Translations under genes and position numbers: made by a program
Notes under the pieces: generated by a model
Seen by the model: the letters and a program-made list of their open reading frames with translations, nothing else
Database searches by the model: none
Told to the model about the DNA's origin: nothing
Shown here: positions 1 through 6,419 of the stretch, in pieces
Position numbering within the stretch: position 1 is the stretch's first letter
Layout of the letters: each line of letters opens with the position of its first letter
NCBI GenBank assembly: GCA_937952875.1
Contig: CALFDI010000042.1
Span: 1 to 10,087, forward strand
Origin: an uncultured Verrucomicrobiales bacterium
GTDB lineage: Bacteria > Verrucomicrobiota > Verrucomicrobiia > Verrucomicrobiales > Akkermansiaceae
Length of the DNA stretch: 10,087 nucleotides
Direction of reading: 5' to 3'

Positions 1-6
1 TGGCAC

Positions 7-44
7 AAAAAAGCCGCTCTCAATGAAGTGAAAGCGGCTTTTTT
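7..44. terminator. Symmetrical intrinsic terminator at left edge
   Basis: A perfect 12-bp inverted repeat: AAAAAAGCCGCT at 7-18 and AGCGGCTTTTTT at 33-44, with a 14-base loop. The GC-rich core (GCCGCT/AGCGGC) is flanked by A6 on one side and T6 on the other, so it can act as a Rho-independent terminator in both directions. On the minus strand it lies about 26 bases past the stop codon of the BI-1 family gene, so it should end that transcript. It could also stop a plus-strand gene lying left of the window, which cannot be seen. Confidence 0.85.
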
Positions 45-69
45 AAAAAATGTTATATCGTCAGAGCGA

Positions 70-780
70 TCACTCGCGGGACATAAAGATTCTCATGACA
101 TACCAGAGCATCGTGGCGAAGCTTGCAAAGAGGCCAAGCGAAGCTGCTACGTGTTGGTGAGTGCCGTAGTGGTGAACGATATTGCTTGTCTGGTAGAGGA
201 CCATAGCACCGACGATTAACACCATTACTCCGGAGAAAATGATGCCGAGTTGGAATCCAAAAATGATAGAAACGACGATGAGGCCGAGTGCCGTGATTCC
301 TGCAATTTTTAGGAAACCGCCGAGAAAGGAGAAGTCTTTCTTCGTCGTGAGTGCGATGAGTGTCAGTGCCGCGAAGATACCAGTCGTGACTCCGAAGGAT
401 TTATAAATGATCTCGTTCGTTCCTGTCATGTGCTGTGCCATGATGACCATTGGTAGGAAGATGACGGCTTGAGCGAGAGTGTAGAGACCAAGGCCTGCGT
501 ATTGCATTTCGCGTGATGTGTCACTGTGGGCCCAGTTATTAGCTAGCCAAGAGACGCCCATGAAGAGGCCGAGCACGACGAGCCAGCCCATGCCGCCGCC
601 CATGTATTTCATGACTGTCATCTCGATGCCTGGAATTTTCAGCAAGAGAGATTCAAGGATTCCAAACACAAGAATGGCTCCACCTAAGTGAAGGTATGTG
701 TTTTTGATAAATTCGGCACGAGAAGCAGGAGCTGCTTGAGCTGCGCTCATCGGTGATGCGTAGAAGTCGTTTTGGTTCAT
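70..780 (-). CDS. Bax inhibitor-1 (BI-1/YccA) family membrane protein
   Basis: A 236-residue integral membrane protein of the BI-1/YccA/YbhL (TMBIM-like) family, whose bacterial members include the pH-sensitive Ca2+ leak protein YetJ and YccA, which modulates the FtsH protease. A short soluble N-terminus (about residues 1-26) is followed by around seven hydrophobic segments from residue 30 to 232, and the length is normal for the family. Recognisable parts are the first membrane segment with its preceding FIKNTYLHLGG, the LGLYTLAQAV stretch (about 97-106), and a C-terminal region beginning with LYQTSN. In the positions where I would place the two TM6/TM7 Asp residues of YetJ (D171, D195), this protein has Gln197 and Ser220, so the proton-gated mechanism may not apply. 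The ATG start has no Shine-Dalgarno sequence. The gene is monocistronic, divergent from the lipoprotein gene, and ends before a strong terminator. The family call is firm; function in this host is unknown. Confidence 0.88.
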   Translation of the reverse strand: MNQNDFYASPMSAAQAAPASRAEFIKNTYLHLGGAILVFGILESLLLKIPGIEMTVMKYMGGGMGWLVVLGLFMGVSWLANNWAHSDTSREMQYAGLGLYTLAQAVIFLPMVIMAQHMTGTNEIIYKSFGVTTGIFAALTLIALTTKKDFSFLGGFLKIAGITALGLIVVSIIFGFQLGIIFSGVMVLIVGAMVLYQTSNIVHHYGTHQHVAASLGLFASFATMLWYVMRIFMSRE

Positions 781-895
781 ACTGATTAAATGTCTATGGC
801 CTATATACTAGCTAGCGATACAAAAATTACAATTGCTTAGAGAATTGACGAAATTCTCGATTGTCAGCCGCATTTGGTGGGGCAGGATGGTCATT
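781..895. promoter_or_regulatory. Divergent intergenic region with inverted repeats
   Basis: This region must hold the promoters of the minus-strand BI-1 gene and the plus-strand lipoprotein gene. A perfect 7-bp inverted repeat, GAGAATT at 840-846 and AATTCTC at 852-858 with a 5-base loop, lies about 38 bases before the lipoprotein start and could be an operator or a 5'-leader hairpin. An 8-base palindrome CTAGCTAG sits at 808-815. A TACAAT at 828-833 resembles a plus-strand -10 box but has no good -35. On the minus strand TTGTAA and TAGTAT are 16 bases apart, a weak promoter candidate for BI-1. No promoter can be assigned firmly. Confidence 0.35.
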
Positions 896-1270
896 ATGAA
901 TTGGTCAATGCTACTGCCAACCCTCGGAGCTACTGTGATATCTGTTTCGCTAATGTCGTGCGGGACAAGTTATAAGGAACTTCGCACCAAGCGTGGTAGC
1001 AAAGTCGAAAAGAAAGAAGAGTCAGCCTCTTCAGCACCGACTCCACAGAAAAAGCCCACTCGCCCTAGTGCCGTGTCTCGCCCAAAAGTTGAAGAGACGA
1101 AGATTCATCCAGGTAATATTTCTGGAATTCAATTTACAGCCCCCGATGTTTCTCAGAAATTACCTTCGCAGAGTGATTCTGCAGCTAGCCTCACTGAGAA
1201 CAATGAAAGCGAGGAGGAGAAAGTGATTCTCGCCACGCCTGAGGCACCTGATGAGGTCTCTCCTGAGTAA
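896..1270 (+). CDS. Small predicted lipoprotein of unknown function
   Basis: I do not recognise this protein. From the ATG at 896 it has 124 residues: an N-terminal hydrophobic signal ending in the lipobox-like LMSC (Cys22), then a mature part of about 100 residues. That part opens with a basic patch (KELRTKRGSK), then becomes rich in Ser, Pro, Lys and Glu and ends in an acidic tail, so it looks largely disordered. It would be lipid-anchored, facing the periplasm or outer membrane. The reading frame also opens at TTG 833 and ATG 887. I prefer 896 because it places the lipobox Cys at a normal distance and has AGGA eight bases upstream, the only Shine-Dalgarno-like element seen at a start in this window. 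It converges on the metallopeptidase-like gene with 9 bases between stops. Confidence 0.7.
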   Translation: MNWSMLLPTLGATVISVSLMSCGTSYKELRTKRGSKVEKKEESASSAPTPQKKPTRPSAVSRPKVEETKIHPGNISGIQFTAPDVSQKLPSQSDSAASLTENNESEEEKVILATPEAPDEVSPE

Positions 1271-1276
1271 AGGAGA
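1259..1276. terminator. Hairpin across the convergent stop codons (weak terminator candidate)
   Basis: TCTCCT (1259-1264) pairs perfectly with AGGAGA (1271-1276) around a 6-base loop that contains the lipoprotein gene's TAA stop. It sits between the two convergent genes, where a shared terminator would be expected. Neither side has a run of T, so an ordinary intrinsic terminator is doubtful. With only 9 bases between stop codons, the two transcripts must overlap or end within each other's coding sequence. Confidence 0.3.
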
Positions 1277-1279
1277 TGT

Positions 1280-2239
1280 TTAACGCGGCTTAGAGATCGA
1301 TTTCCCTTTTCTCCGCTCACGTTTAGCCTGCTTCACGCGGTCTTTGTAATAAGGGCCACCCTTATCCCATGATTCGTCGCTAAAGCCGGCAAATTCTGTC
1401 TCACTGCGAGGGATTTCATTTCGCATCATCATTTTATACCAATGTGACCAGCCTCCATTTTCCTTCGTAACGCCGAACTTACCATTATCATGTGGATCTG
1501 GGCAGTCGCTTTTCAGCACGTTTCGCACGTAGGCACATGAGCCATGCATCCATTCGTGGATAAATGTTTCGTCACCAGCATTCACGCTCAACGCGTAAGT
1601 GACACCCAGAGAACGATCACTTGGAGTAGAGGTTAGCCCGAGTCCTGCATAGCTCGGGTTAAAGGCCTTTCGATCGAGTCCGATGACGAGTGAATCGTAT
1701 AAACCTTCTTTTAAAATGTCTTGGAGGTCTTCTCTCACATCATCTGGCTTAGGCCAGTATGATCCACGGACTGGAGACATCTTTGCCAATGGAGTAGACA
1801 TGATTTTCGTATCAACTTGGAAAGTCACCTTCTCATTAGCCCAGTCCTCCATGGTTTTCTCGATGCGATCACCGAGATTTGTAAATTCTTTAAGACGTCC
1901 ACTCCCCATCGTCGTCTTGATTTCTCGAGAACCTAGTGTGGTATCGATCGATGGATAGATGACGAAAAGAATTTTCCACTTAGGGACAGGCACTTCAAGC
2001 GGGCGAGCATCGAGAACCTTCGTCCATGCGCGAGAAATCGTGACGAGCGATTCTTCGGCAAAGTGCGAGAAGGGAAGTGTGAATCTTTGTCCGTTTTCCC
2101 TCTTGAAGACGATGTTTTGTTTCTCGTCGACTTCGATGAGCTCTGCTTTAATTACGCGTCCATCCTTACTGACGAGCGTGAGGAGCTCAGCGTGGGATGA
2201 ATATACGCTGAGAAGGAGGAATAGTAATACGAATCTCAT
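1280..2239 (-). CDS. Secreted SHD1-domain protein with HExxH metallopeptidase-like motif
   Basis: From the ATG at 2239 this is 319 residues; the frame also opens at TTG 2278, but the ATG puts a clean signal peptide (MRFVLLFLLLSVYSSHA, then E) at the N-terminus, so the protein is exported. Residues about 19-67 resemble the SHD1 (SLA1 homology domain 1) fold common in exported planctomycete and verrucomicrobial proteins: DGR near the start, alternating AE.IEV...IVFKR strands, then NGQRFTLPFSHFAEES. The rest (about 85-300) contains FIHEWMHG at residues 226-233. HEWMH fits the HExxH zinc motif, giving two His ligands and the catalytic Glu. A possible third ligand is His266 in GGWSHW, or an acidic residue nearby; this is a guess. 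The C-terminus is strongly basic. I infer a zinc-dependent peptidase-like enzyme acting outside the cytoplasm, with no known substrate. It lies 87 bases downstream of the GH95-like gene, past a terminator-like hairpin. Confidence 0.68.
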   Translation of the reverse strand: MRFVLLFLLLSVYSSHAELLTLVSKDGRVIKAELIEVDEKQNIVFKRENGQRFTLPFSHFAEESLVTISRAWTKVLDARPLEVPVPKWKILFVIYPSIDTTLGSREIKTTMGSGRLKEFTNLGDRIEKTMEDWANEKVTFQVDTKIMSTPLAKMSPVRGSYWPKPDDVREDLQDILKEGLYDSLVIGLDRKAFNPSYAGLGLTSTPSDRSLGVTYALSVNAGDETFIHEWMHGSCAYVRNVLKSDCPDPHDNGKFGVTKENGGWSHWYKMMMRNEIPRSETEFAGFSDESWDKGGPYYKDRVKQAKRERRKGKSISKPR

Positions 2240-2276
2240 GTCTGGGCACTTAACGTGTCGTTTTCGGTTTCTTATC

Positions 2277-2307
2277 AAAAAAAAGAAGAATACCTTCTAA
2301 CGAAGGT
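2277..2307 (-). terminator. Intrinsic terminator after the GH95-like gene
   Basis: Read on the minus strand, ACCTTC-GTTA-GAAGGT forms a 6-bp hairpin with a 4-base loop (plus coordinates 2292-2307). It is followed by ATTCTTC and then a run of eight T (plus 2277-2284). It begins about 19 bases past the stop codon of the GH95-like gene. The T-run ends about 37 bases before the ATG of the metallopeptidase-like gene, so that gene depends on read-through or a promoter squeezed into this gap. The short stem and the spacing between stem and T-run make it moderate in strength. Confidence 0.55.
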
Positions 2308-2326
2308 TTGGGGGCTAGGGCTGGGT

Positions 2327-4735
2327 TTACCAGCTTACTGTCATATCAACGCGTTTCCCTGCAGTCGCTGTGACTTCTCTGGCATAGTTTCCGTGTGGAG
2401 ACGTTGCGAGTGGAGCGTTTGGTTCTATCGTCTTCATTCCGCGACGATTAATGATGGTGATGGTCTGGTCGATATCGCTAGTGAAGCTACACTCTACAGT
2501 TTTCGCAGTGAGATCCCATTTGATGGAATGAATAGTGCAGCGGTTACGACCTTTTAAATTCGTGAATTCTCCAGTCTTGATCTCATCTGGCATAGCTGGA
2601 AGCAGCTCGATCTCATGAGGACGTGTAAATAAAGCTGTCTCTATCAGGAGTCCCTGCATGCTCAGGATATAATCGTAGTTATAGATATGGTGATTGATGT
2701 TATGAGAAGTGGCTAAGCTACTGTAGAGATAGTTATTCTCTAAGGTGTATTTGAGTATTTTGTAGAATTCATCTCCACGTTTGAGGCGGAGCCAGCCGAT
2801 GGCACGTTGGATGAAGTCGTGAGCCTGAACGATTGAATGATTCTTTTTTTCTAGGCTTCGTTCCATAGCAGGGACGAAGTGTTTGGTGTCAGGGTTCTCG
2901 TAGTTAATATCGTAGCCAGGCCAGAGTGTGTAGACGTGGCTAGAGTGGCGGTGACCATAGTTTTCTCCATGTCCAGGCCATGACCATTCCTGTAAAGCTC
3001 CGTCCTTGTTAATCAGGTATGGAGGGAGAAGAGAAAGGAGCTCGGCAGCCTTTGGCGATGGAGTGAGGCCAAGATCTTTTTCAGCTTGTATGATATTTTT
3101 AAAGAGGTGGCGTGCCGCAGAGATATCCATGGTGGAGTTGATGGATGCGGATGTGCGGGGCTTGATCTTAGCCCATGCGTTCTCTGGAGAGCATGATGGA
3201 ACGAAGATGACTTTTCCGTTCTCATCTTTCTTCGTGAGGAAGTCCTCGTAGAAGTTGAGCTGCTCTTTCATGATCGGGTAGAGCGTGTTTTTGAGGAATT
3301 CAGTGTCTCCGGTGATTTCATACTGCTCCCATAGTGGGTAGATAATCCATGGGCCTAGGCCAGTAGCGGTGCAGTGTGCATGGTATGCATTAAAGTGATG
3401 TGGAACGGCGACCTCTCCGTCGATGCGGACAGGTCCTAGAATACCACGCATGCCGAAGAGCTGCTTGGCTCCAGCTCTCCATTGTGGGAGTGTGCGCTCG
3501 ATGATAGCTTGATAACCGCGCATCATTTCCTGCATGTTTCCGATGTGTCCGCCGAAGACGGCCATGTTCGCGTTGGCATCTAGAGTGTAGTCGCCAGCCC
3601 ATGCAGCACCCCATTTCCCGATAAAGAGTCCAGAGAGGCGTGGGGCATACTCTTCACCTGAAGAGGCCATAAAGAGGTAGCGGCTATTGTAGAAGAGTCT
3701 CTCTAACAGAGCGGGAGTGATGCCAGAAGTGTCGGCATTTTCCATGGCGATTAATTCTTCAGTGCTTCTGGTGCGCTCTTCCTCTGTTGCGTTTAAGGTA
3801 TAGCTGACGCGGTCAAAAATTGGCTTATTGATTTTAACGTGGGCTTCGAGAAGGGCATCAAAGTCTGGAGTGATAGCCTTTAATTTCTTTTTGAGTCCAT
3901 TCTTATCCCACTCATTGAAGTCGGCACGGTAGCGGTCTAGGGCAGTAATGAGGAGAACCTCATCTGCATTACGAACAGAGAGGCGCCCTGATTTACTAGT
4001 TCTCTGACTTCCACCTTTTGTGATGACGCGTGTGAGTCCTTCATATCCACCTTGTTCGCCATTCCGCTCGGGATATTTCGAACGCCAAGTGATCCAGCCT
4101 TTTTCAGATAAGGCCTCTGAAGTGATGTTGTTAGGATGGTTAGGGCATTCTGTGAGCGTGAGATCGAAGGTGACTTTACGTCCCTTAGATGACTGCTTCA
4201 TACGGGTCACGATGATATCGCCTGCTCGGGAGGCGAATGTCTCACGTTTCCAGTCACCGAAGCCGTCTGTAAATTCTGTGCTAACAACTCCGGTATCGAA
4301 CTGAGTAGAGCGATGATATTTCACAGGGTAACTTCCAGTATTGAAATTGAAGTTCATTTGGAAGCCGGGGTGGAATTTCTGAGTCCAGAACATGCCGCCA
4401 CCTGCACGCTTTTCCCACTCGTCCCAATAGAGCTTCCATCCACCGCCGATGTCACCAGCGAGCATTTTTTCCCGCATTGGCTCGAACATATCGGCCATGT
4501 TCGGGATAGGGTCTCGGCCCTTAGCTGGGATGATGTATTGATGGTTGTTAAATACGATGGTCTCTTTGGGGTGTCCTCCGAAAACCATTACTCCAGATTT
4601 TCCATTACCTGAGACCATAGCATCTTCCCATTGAGAGGCGGGGAAGTGAGAATAGATCTGCTTTCTGAGGTCTTCTGCATGCCCGAGATAGGCCGTCAGC
4701 AACAAAAATAGAAGAGTGATTTTTTGAGAAACCAT
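2327..4735 (-). CDS. Secreted GH95-like glycoside hydrolase (alpha-L-fucosidase family)
   Basis: An 802-residue exported enzyme from the ATG at 4735; an upstream TTG at 4777 is less likely because the ATG gives a proper signal peptide (ends LGHA, then E). GH95 enzymes hydrolyse terminal alpha-L-fucose, and some alpha-L-galactose, with inversion. Family marks, numbered from the ATG: the N-terminal W..AM..GNGKSGVMVFGG block (residues about 36-54), DYTLDANANM (382-391), the SPEN loop with Glu518 (the proposed general acid position), HRHSSH (595-600), Asp688 in YNYDY (aligned with the catalytic Asp of the FQIDGNFG motif), and IELLPAMP (709-716) leading into the C-terminal beta domain. Length fits the family. 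The first Asn of the usual NxN pair is Asp386 here while Asn388 is kept, and MNYW is replaced by MAVF, so it is a divergent member and fucose specificity is not assured. It follows nuoN by 90 bases on the same strand and ends at a terminator-like hairpin. Confidence 0.82.
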   Translation of the reverse strand: MVSQKITLLFLLLTAYLGHAEDLRKQIYSHFPASQWEDAMVSGNGKSGVMVFGGHPKETIVFNNHQYIIPAKGRDPIPNMADMFEPMREKMLAGDIGGGWKLYWDEWEKRAGGGMFWTQKFHPGFQMNFNFNTGSYPVKYHRSTQFDTGVVSTEFTDGFGDWKRETFASRAGDIIVTRMKQSSKGRKVTFDLTLTECPNHPNNITSEALSEKGWITWRSKYPERNGEQGGYEGLTRVITKGGSQRTSKSGRLSVRNADEVLLITALDRYRADFNEWDKNGLKKKLKAITPDFDALLEAHVKINKPIFDRVSYTLNATEEERTRSTEELIAMENADTSGITPALLERLFYNSRYLFMASSGEEYAPRLSGLFIGKWGAAWAGDYTLDANANMAVFGGHIGNMQEMMRGYQAIIERTLPQWRAGAKQLFGMRGILGPVRIDGEVAVPHHFNAYHAHCTATGLGPWIIYPLWEQYEITGDTEFLKNTLYPIMKEQLNFYEDFLTKKDENGKVIFVPSCSPENAWAKIKPRTSASINSTMDISAARHLFKNIIQAEKDLGLTPSPKAAELLSLLPPYLINKDGALQEWSWPGHGENYGHRHSSHVYTLWPGYDINYENPDTKHFVPAMERSLEKKNHSIVQAHDFIQRAIGWLRLKRGDEFYKILKYTLENNYLYSSLATSHNINHHIYNYDYILSMQGLLIETALFTRPHEIELLPAMPDEIKTGEFTNLKGRNRCTIHSIKWDLTAKTVECSFTSDIDQTITIINRRGMKTIEPNAPLATSPHGNYAREVTATAGKRVDMTVSW

Positions 4736-4825
4736 AGTGGTTTTTACGTTACGTGTTTTGAGTCGATGATATTGCAAACGACTTACTGTAGTAAAATATG
4801 AAGCGATTGAAACCGTGGTTTCACT
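4736..4825 (-). promoter_or_regulatory. nuoN to GH95 intergenic region with two small inverted repeats
   Basis: The hairpin TGAAACC/GGTTTCA (4808-4814 and 4817-4823) starts two bases past the nuoN stop. It has a very tight centre and no T-run after it, so it is a weak terminator or a 3'-end stabilising element for the nuo transcript. A second palindrome, TTACT-GT-AGTAA (4783-4794), lies about 48 bases before the GH95-like start and could be a regulator-binding site. The leader just before the ATG (GTAAAAACCACT) has no Shine-Dalgarno sequence. No convincing sigma-70 promoter was found; a short A/T-rich stretch (TTGCAATATCAT on the minus strand) is the best candidate area. Confidence 0.3.
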
Positions 4826-6316
4826 TTACTGGAGTAACCACATGAGAGGCGCTGGGTAGATGCCTAAAATCAAAGTGACGACGGCTGCAGTGATGAGATA
4901 GGCTTTTGTGATGTGAGACGCTTCGAGCGGCTTATCACTCGCGGGTTTATTCCAATACATCGCGGCAATGAGCTTAAAGTAGTAGTAAAAGCCTGCTCCG
5001 ACGGCGATAAAGACAATGCCAATCACCCACCACATAGCGGGGTTGCCTGCCTGTGCTGCATCGACGGCCATTTTAACGACGAATAGCTTACCCCAGAAGC
5101 CTGCAGTCAGCGGTAGTCCAGCCATGGCAGCGAGGAGCACGGTGGTGCAGATCGTGAGAACGGGGGCTCTTTTAGAGAGGCCATTAAAGGCTGACAGCTC
5201 TTCGTGACCTTCAGTCTTACGGACAGCGGCGAGCAGGAAGAATGCAGCCATGGTCATGATCATGTAGGTGGCGAGGTAGAAGCCGATGACTGAAGATGAG
5301 GTCGGGCTGCCCTCTGTAGCTGTGCCATTCCATGCTGCGAGAGCGATGGTGATAAAGCCTGCGTGCGCGATAGATGAGTAGGCGAGAAGGCGTTTGAAGT
5401 TACTCTGATTGATAGCAGAGAGATTTCCAATAATCAGTGTGAGGCAGGCCATGACGGTGAGCATCATGCTGGCGGCTCCATGTGTGACGTCATTCTCGAG
5501 AAACGGTGTGAGGATGATGACTGCGATGGCGAAGCCAGAGGCTTTAGAGGCGACGCTGAGAAAGGCGGTCGTCGGAGTGGGTGCTCCTTGATACACATCA
5601 GGAATCCAGAGCTGCATCGGGGCAGCACCGACTTTAAATCCAATGCTGAGGAGAAGGAGAGCAAGACCGAATAAGAGTCCGTATGATGGAGTGTCTTGTG
5701 TAGAGAGGAATTCGCCAATACCAGCAATACTTGTCGTCCCAGCGATACCGTAGACCCAGGCGATGCCGTAGACGAGAATACCTGTAGAGAGGGCTCCTAA
5801 GATGAGGTATTTTACGCCAGCTTCAAGAGATCCAACATTGCGGCGCATGTATGCGACGAGGATATAAAAGGTGATGGTCGTTAGCTCGAGTGCGACGAAG
5901 ACGGAGACGAGATCTTTTGCAGAGACCATCCACATCATACCGGTGGTCGCGATGAGAATGAGAGGGTAGAATTCCCCTGTATTATCCTCTGTGTCTGGAG
6001 TGTCAGTGAAGCGCGAGAGGATCTTCTTATAGTCTATGGTAAGTAGAATAACGGAAGCAGCCGTGATGAGAATAAGGCCTTTATAGAAAAGCGCATTTCC
6101 CTCGATGGTGTAGAAGCGCGTCCAGAAGCTCCATGATGCTTGATCACTCCCTGGGTCAGGAGACATACAGAAAAAGATCATCACATACGCGGCGACGAGT
6201 CCGATCAGGCAAGCGACGGCGATGTTTGATTTGCTCTTGGGGTCGACAAATGCCTCATACATCAGCAGGAGGATGCCGAAGGTGAGGGTGAAGATTTCCA
6301 GAAAATAGGCAGGCAT
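4826..6316 (-). CDS. nuoN: NADH-quinone oxidoreductase subunit N
   Basis: A 496-residue antiporter-like subunit of the complex I membrane arm, one of the three proton-translocating modules. About 14 hydrophobic segments span the whole length, which is normal for NuoN. The key charged residues are all present: Glu144 in ALELTT (TM5), Lys228 in GFKVGAAPMQLW (TM7), the PDVYQGAPTPTTAFL loop, Lys258 in ASKASG (TM8), Lys308 in NFKRLLAYSS, and Lys410 in GFWGKL (TM12). The LAYSSIAHAG motif is the standard form. It is the last nuo gene here, 103 bases after nuoM, and is followed by a small hairpin. The start is the ATG giving MPAYFLEIF; the leader CATCACTCCTCATC is pyrimidine-rich without a Shine-Dalgarno sequence. 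MrpD-type antiporters share the fold, but the K-L-M-N order fixes the assignment. Confidence 0.96.
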   Translation of the reverse strand: MPAYFLEIFTLTFGILLLMYEAFVDPKSKSNIAVACLIGLVAAYVMIFFCMSPDPGSDQASWSFWTRFYTIEGNALFYKGLILITAASVILLTIDYKKILSRFTDTPDTEDNTGEFYPLILIATTGMMWMVSAKDLVSVFVALELTTITFYILVAYMRRNVGSLEAGVKYLILGALSTGILVYGIAWVYGIAGTTSIAGIGEFLSTQDTPSYGLLFGLALLLLSIGFKVGAAPMQLWIPDVYQGAPTPTTAFLSVASKASGFAIAVIILTPFLENDVTHGAASMMLTVMACLTLIIGNLSAINQSNFKRLLAYSSIAHAGFITIALAAWNGTATEGSPTSSSVIGFYLATYMIMTMAAFFLLAAVRKTEGHEELSAFNGLSKRAPVLTICTTVLLAAMAGLPLTAGFWGKLFVVKMAVDAAQAGNPAMWWVIGIVFIAVGAGFYYYFKLIAAMYWNKPASDKPLEASHITKAYLITAAVVTLILGIYPAPLMWLLQ

Positions 6317-6419
6317 GATGAGGAGTGATGTTTAACCGCAGGTGGACGCTAGCTGGTGATTGCTGTTTAAAGAAGGGCTGCTGAAAAGGCAGACTTCGAG
6401 TTCTGTCAGGAGGTAGCGG
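6317..6419 (-). other. nuoM to nuoN intergenic spacer
   Basis: A 103-base spacer, three times longer than the 36-base gaps elsewhere in this operon. I see no gene, no intrinsic terminator with a T-run, and only short imperfect inverted repeats (for example CAGA/TCTG around ACTCGAAG on the minus strand, and CTGC/GCAG nearby). It could carry an RNA processing site or a minor internal promoter, but nothing in the bases proves either. The out-of-frame reading that runs through it from inside nuoM is Ser-rich and not a credible gene. Confidence 0.4.

Noticed and set aside
2240..2278. TTG-initiated extension of the metallopeptidase-like protein
   Set aside because: The added residues are highly basic and precede a complete signal peptide beginning at the ATG 2239.
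1959..2557. Plus-strand open frames opposite the metallopeptidase-like and GH95-like genes
   Set aside because: They are antisense shadows with no family similarity and no support from spacing or composition.
4736..4777. TTG-initiated extension of the GH95-like protein
   Set aside because: It would put 14 mostly polar and basic residues before an intact signal peptide; the ATG at 4735 gives a normal export signal.
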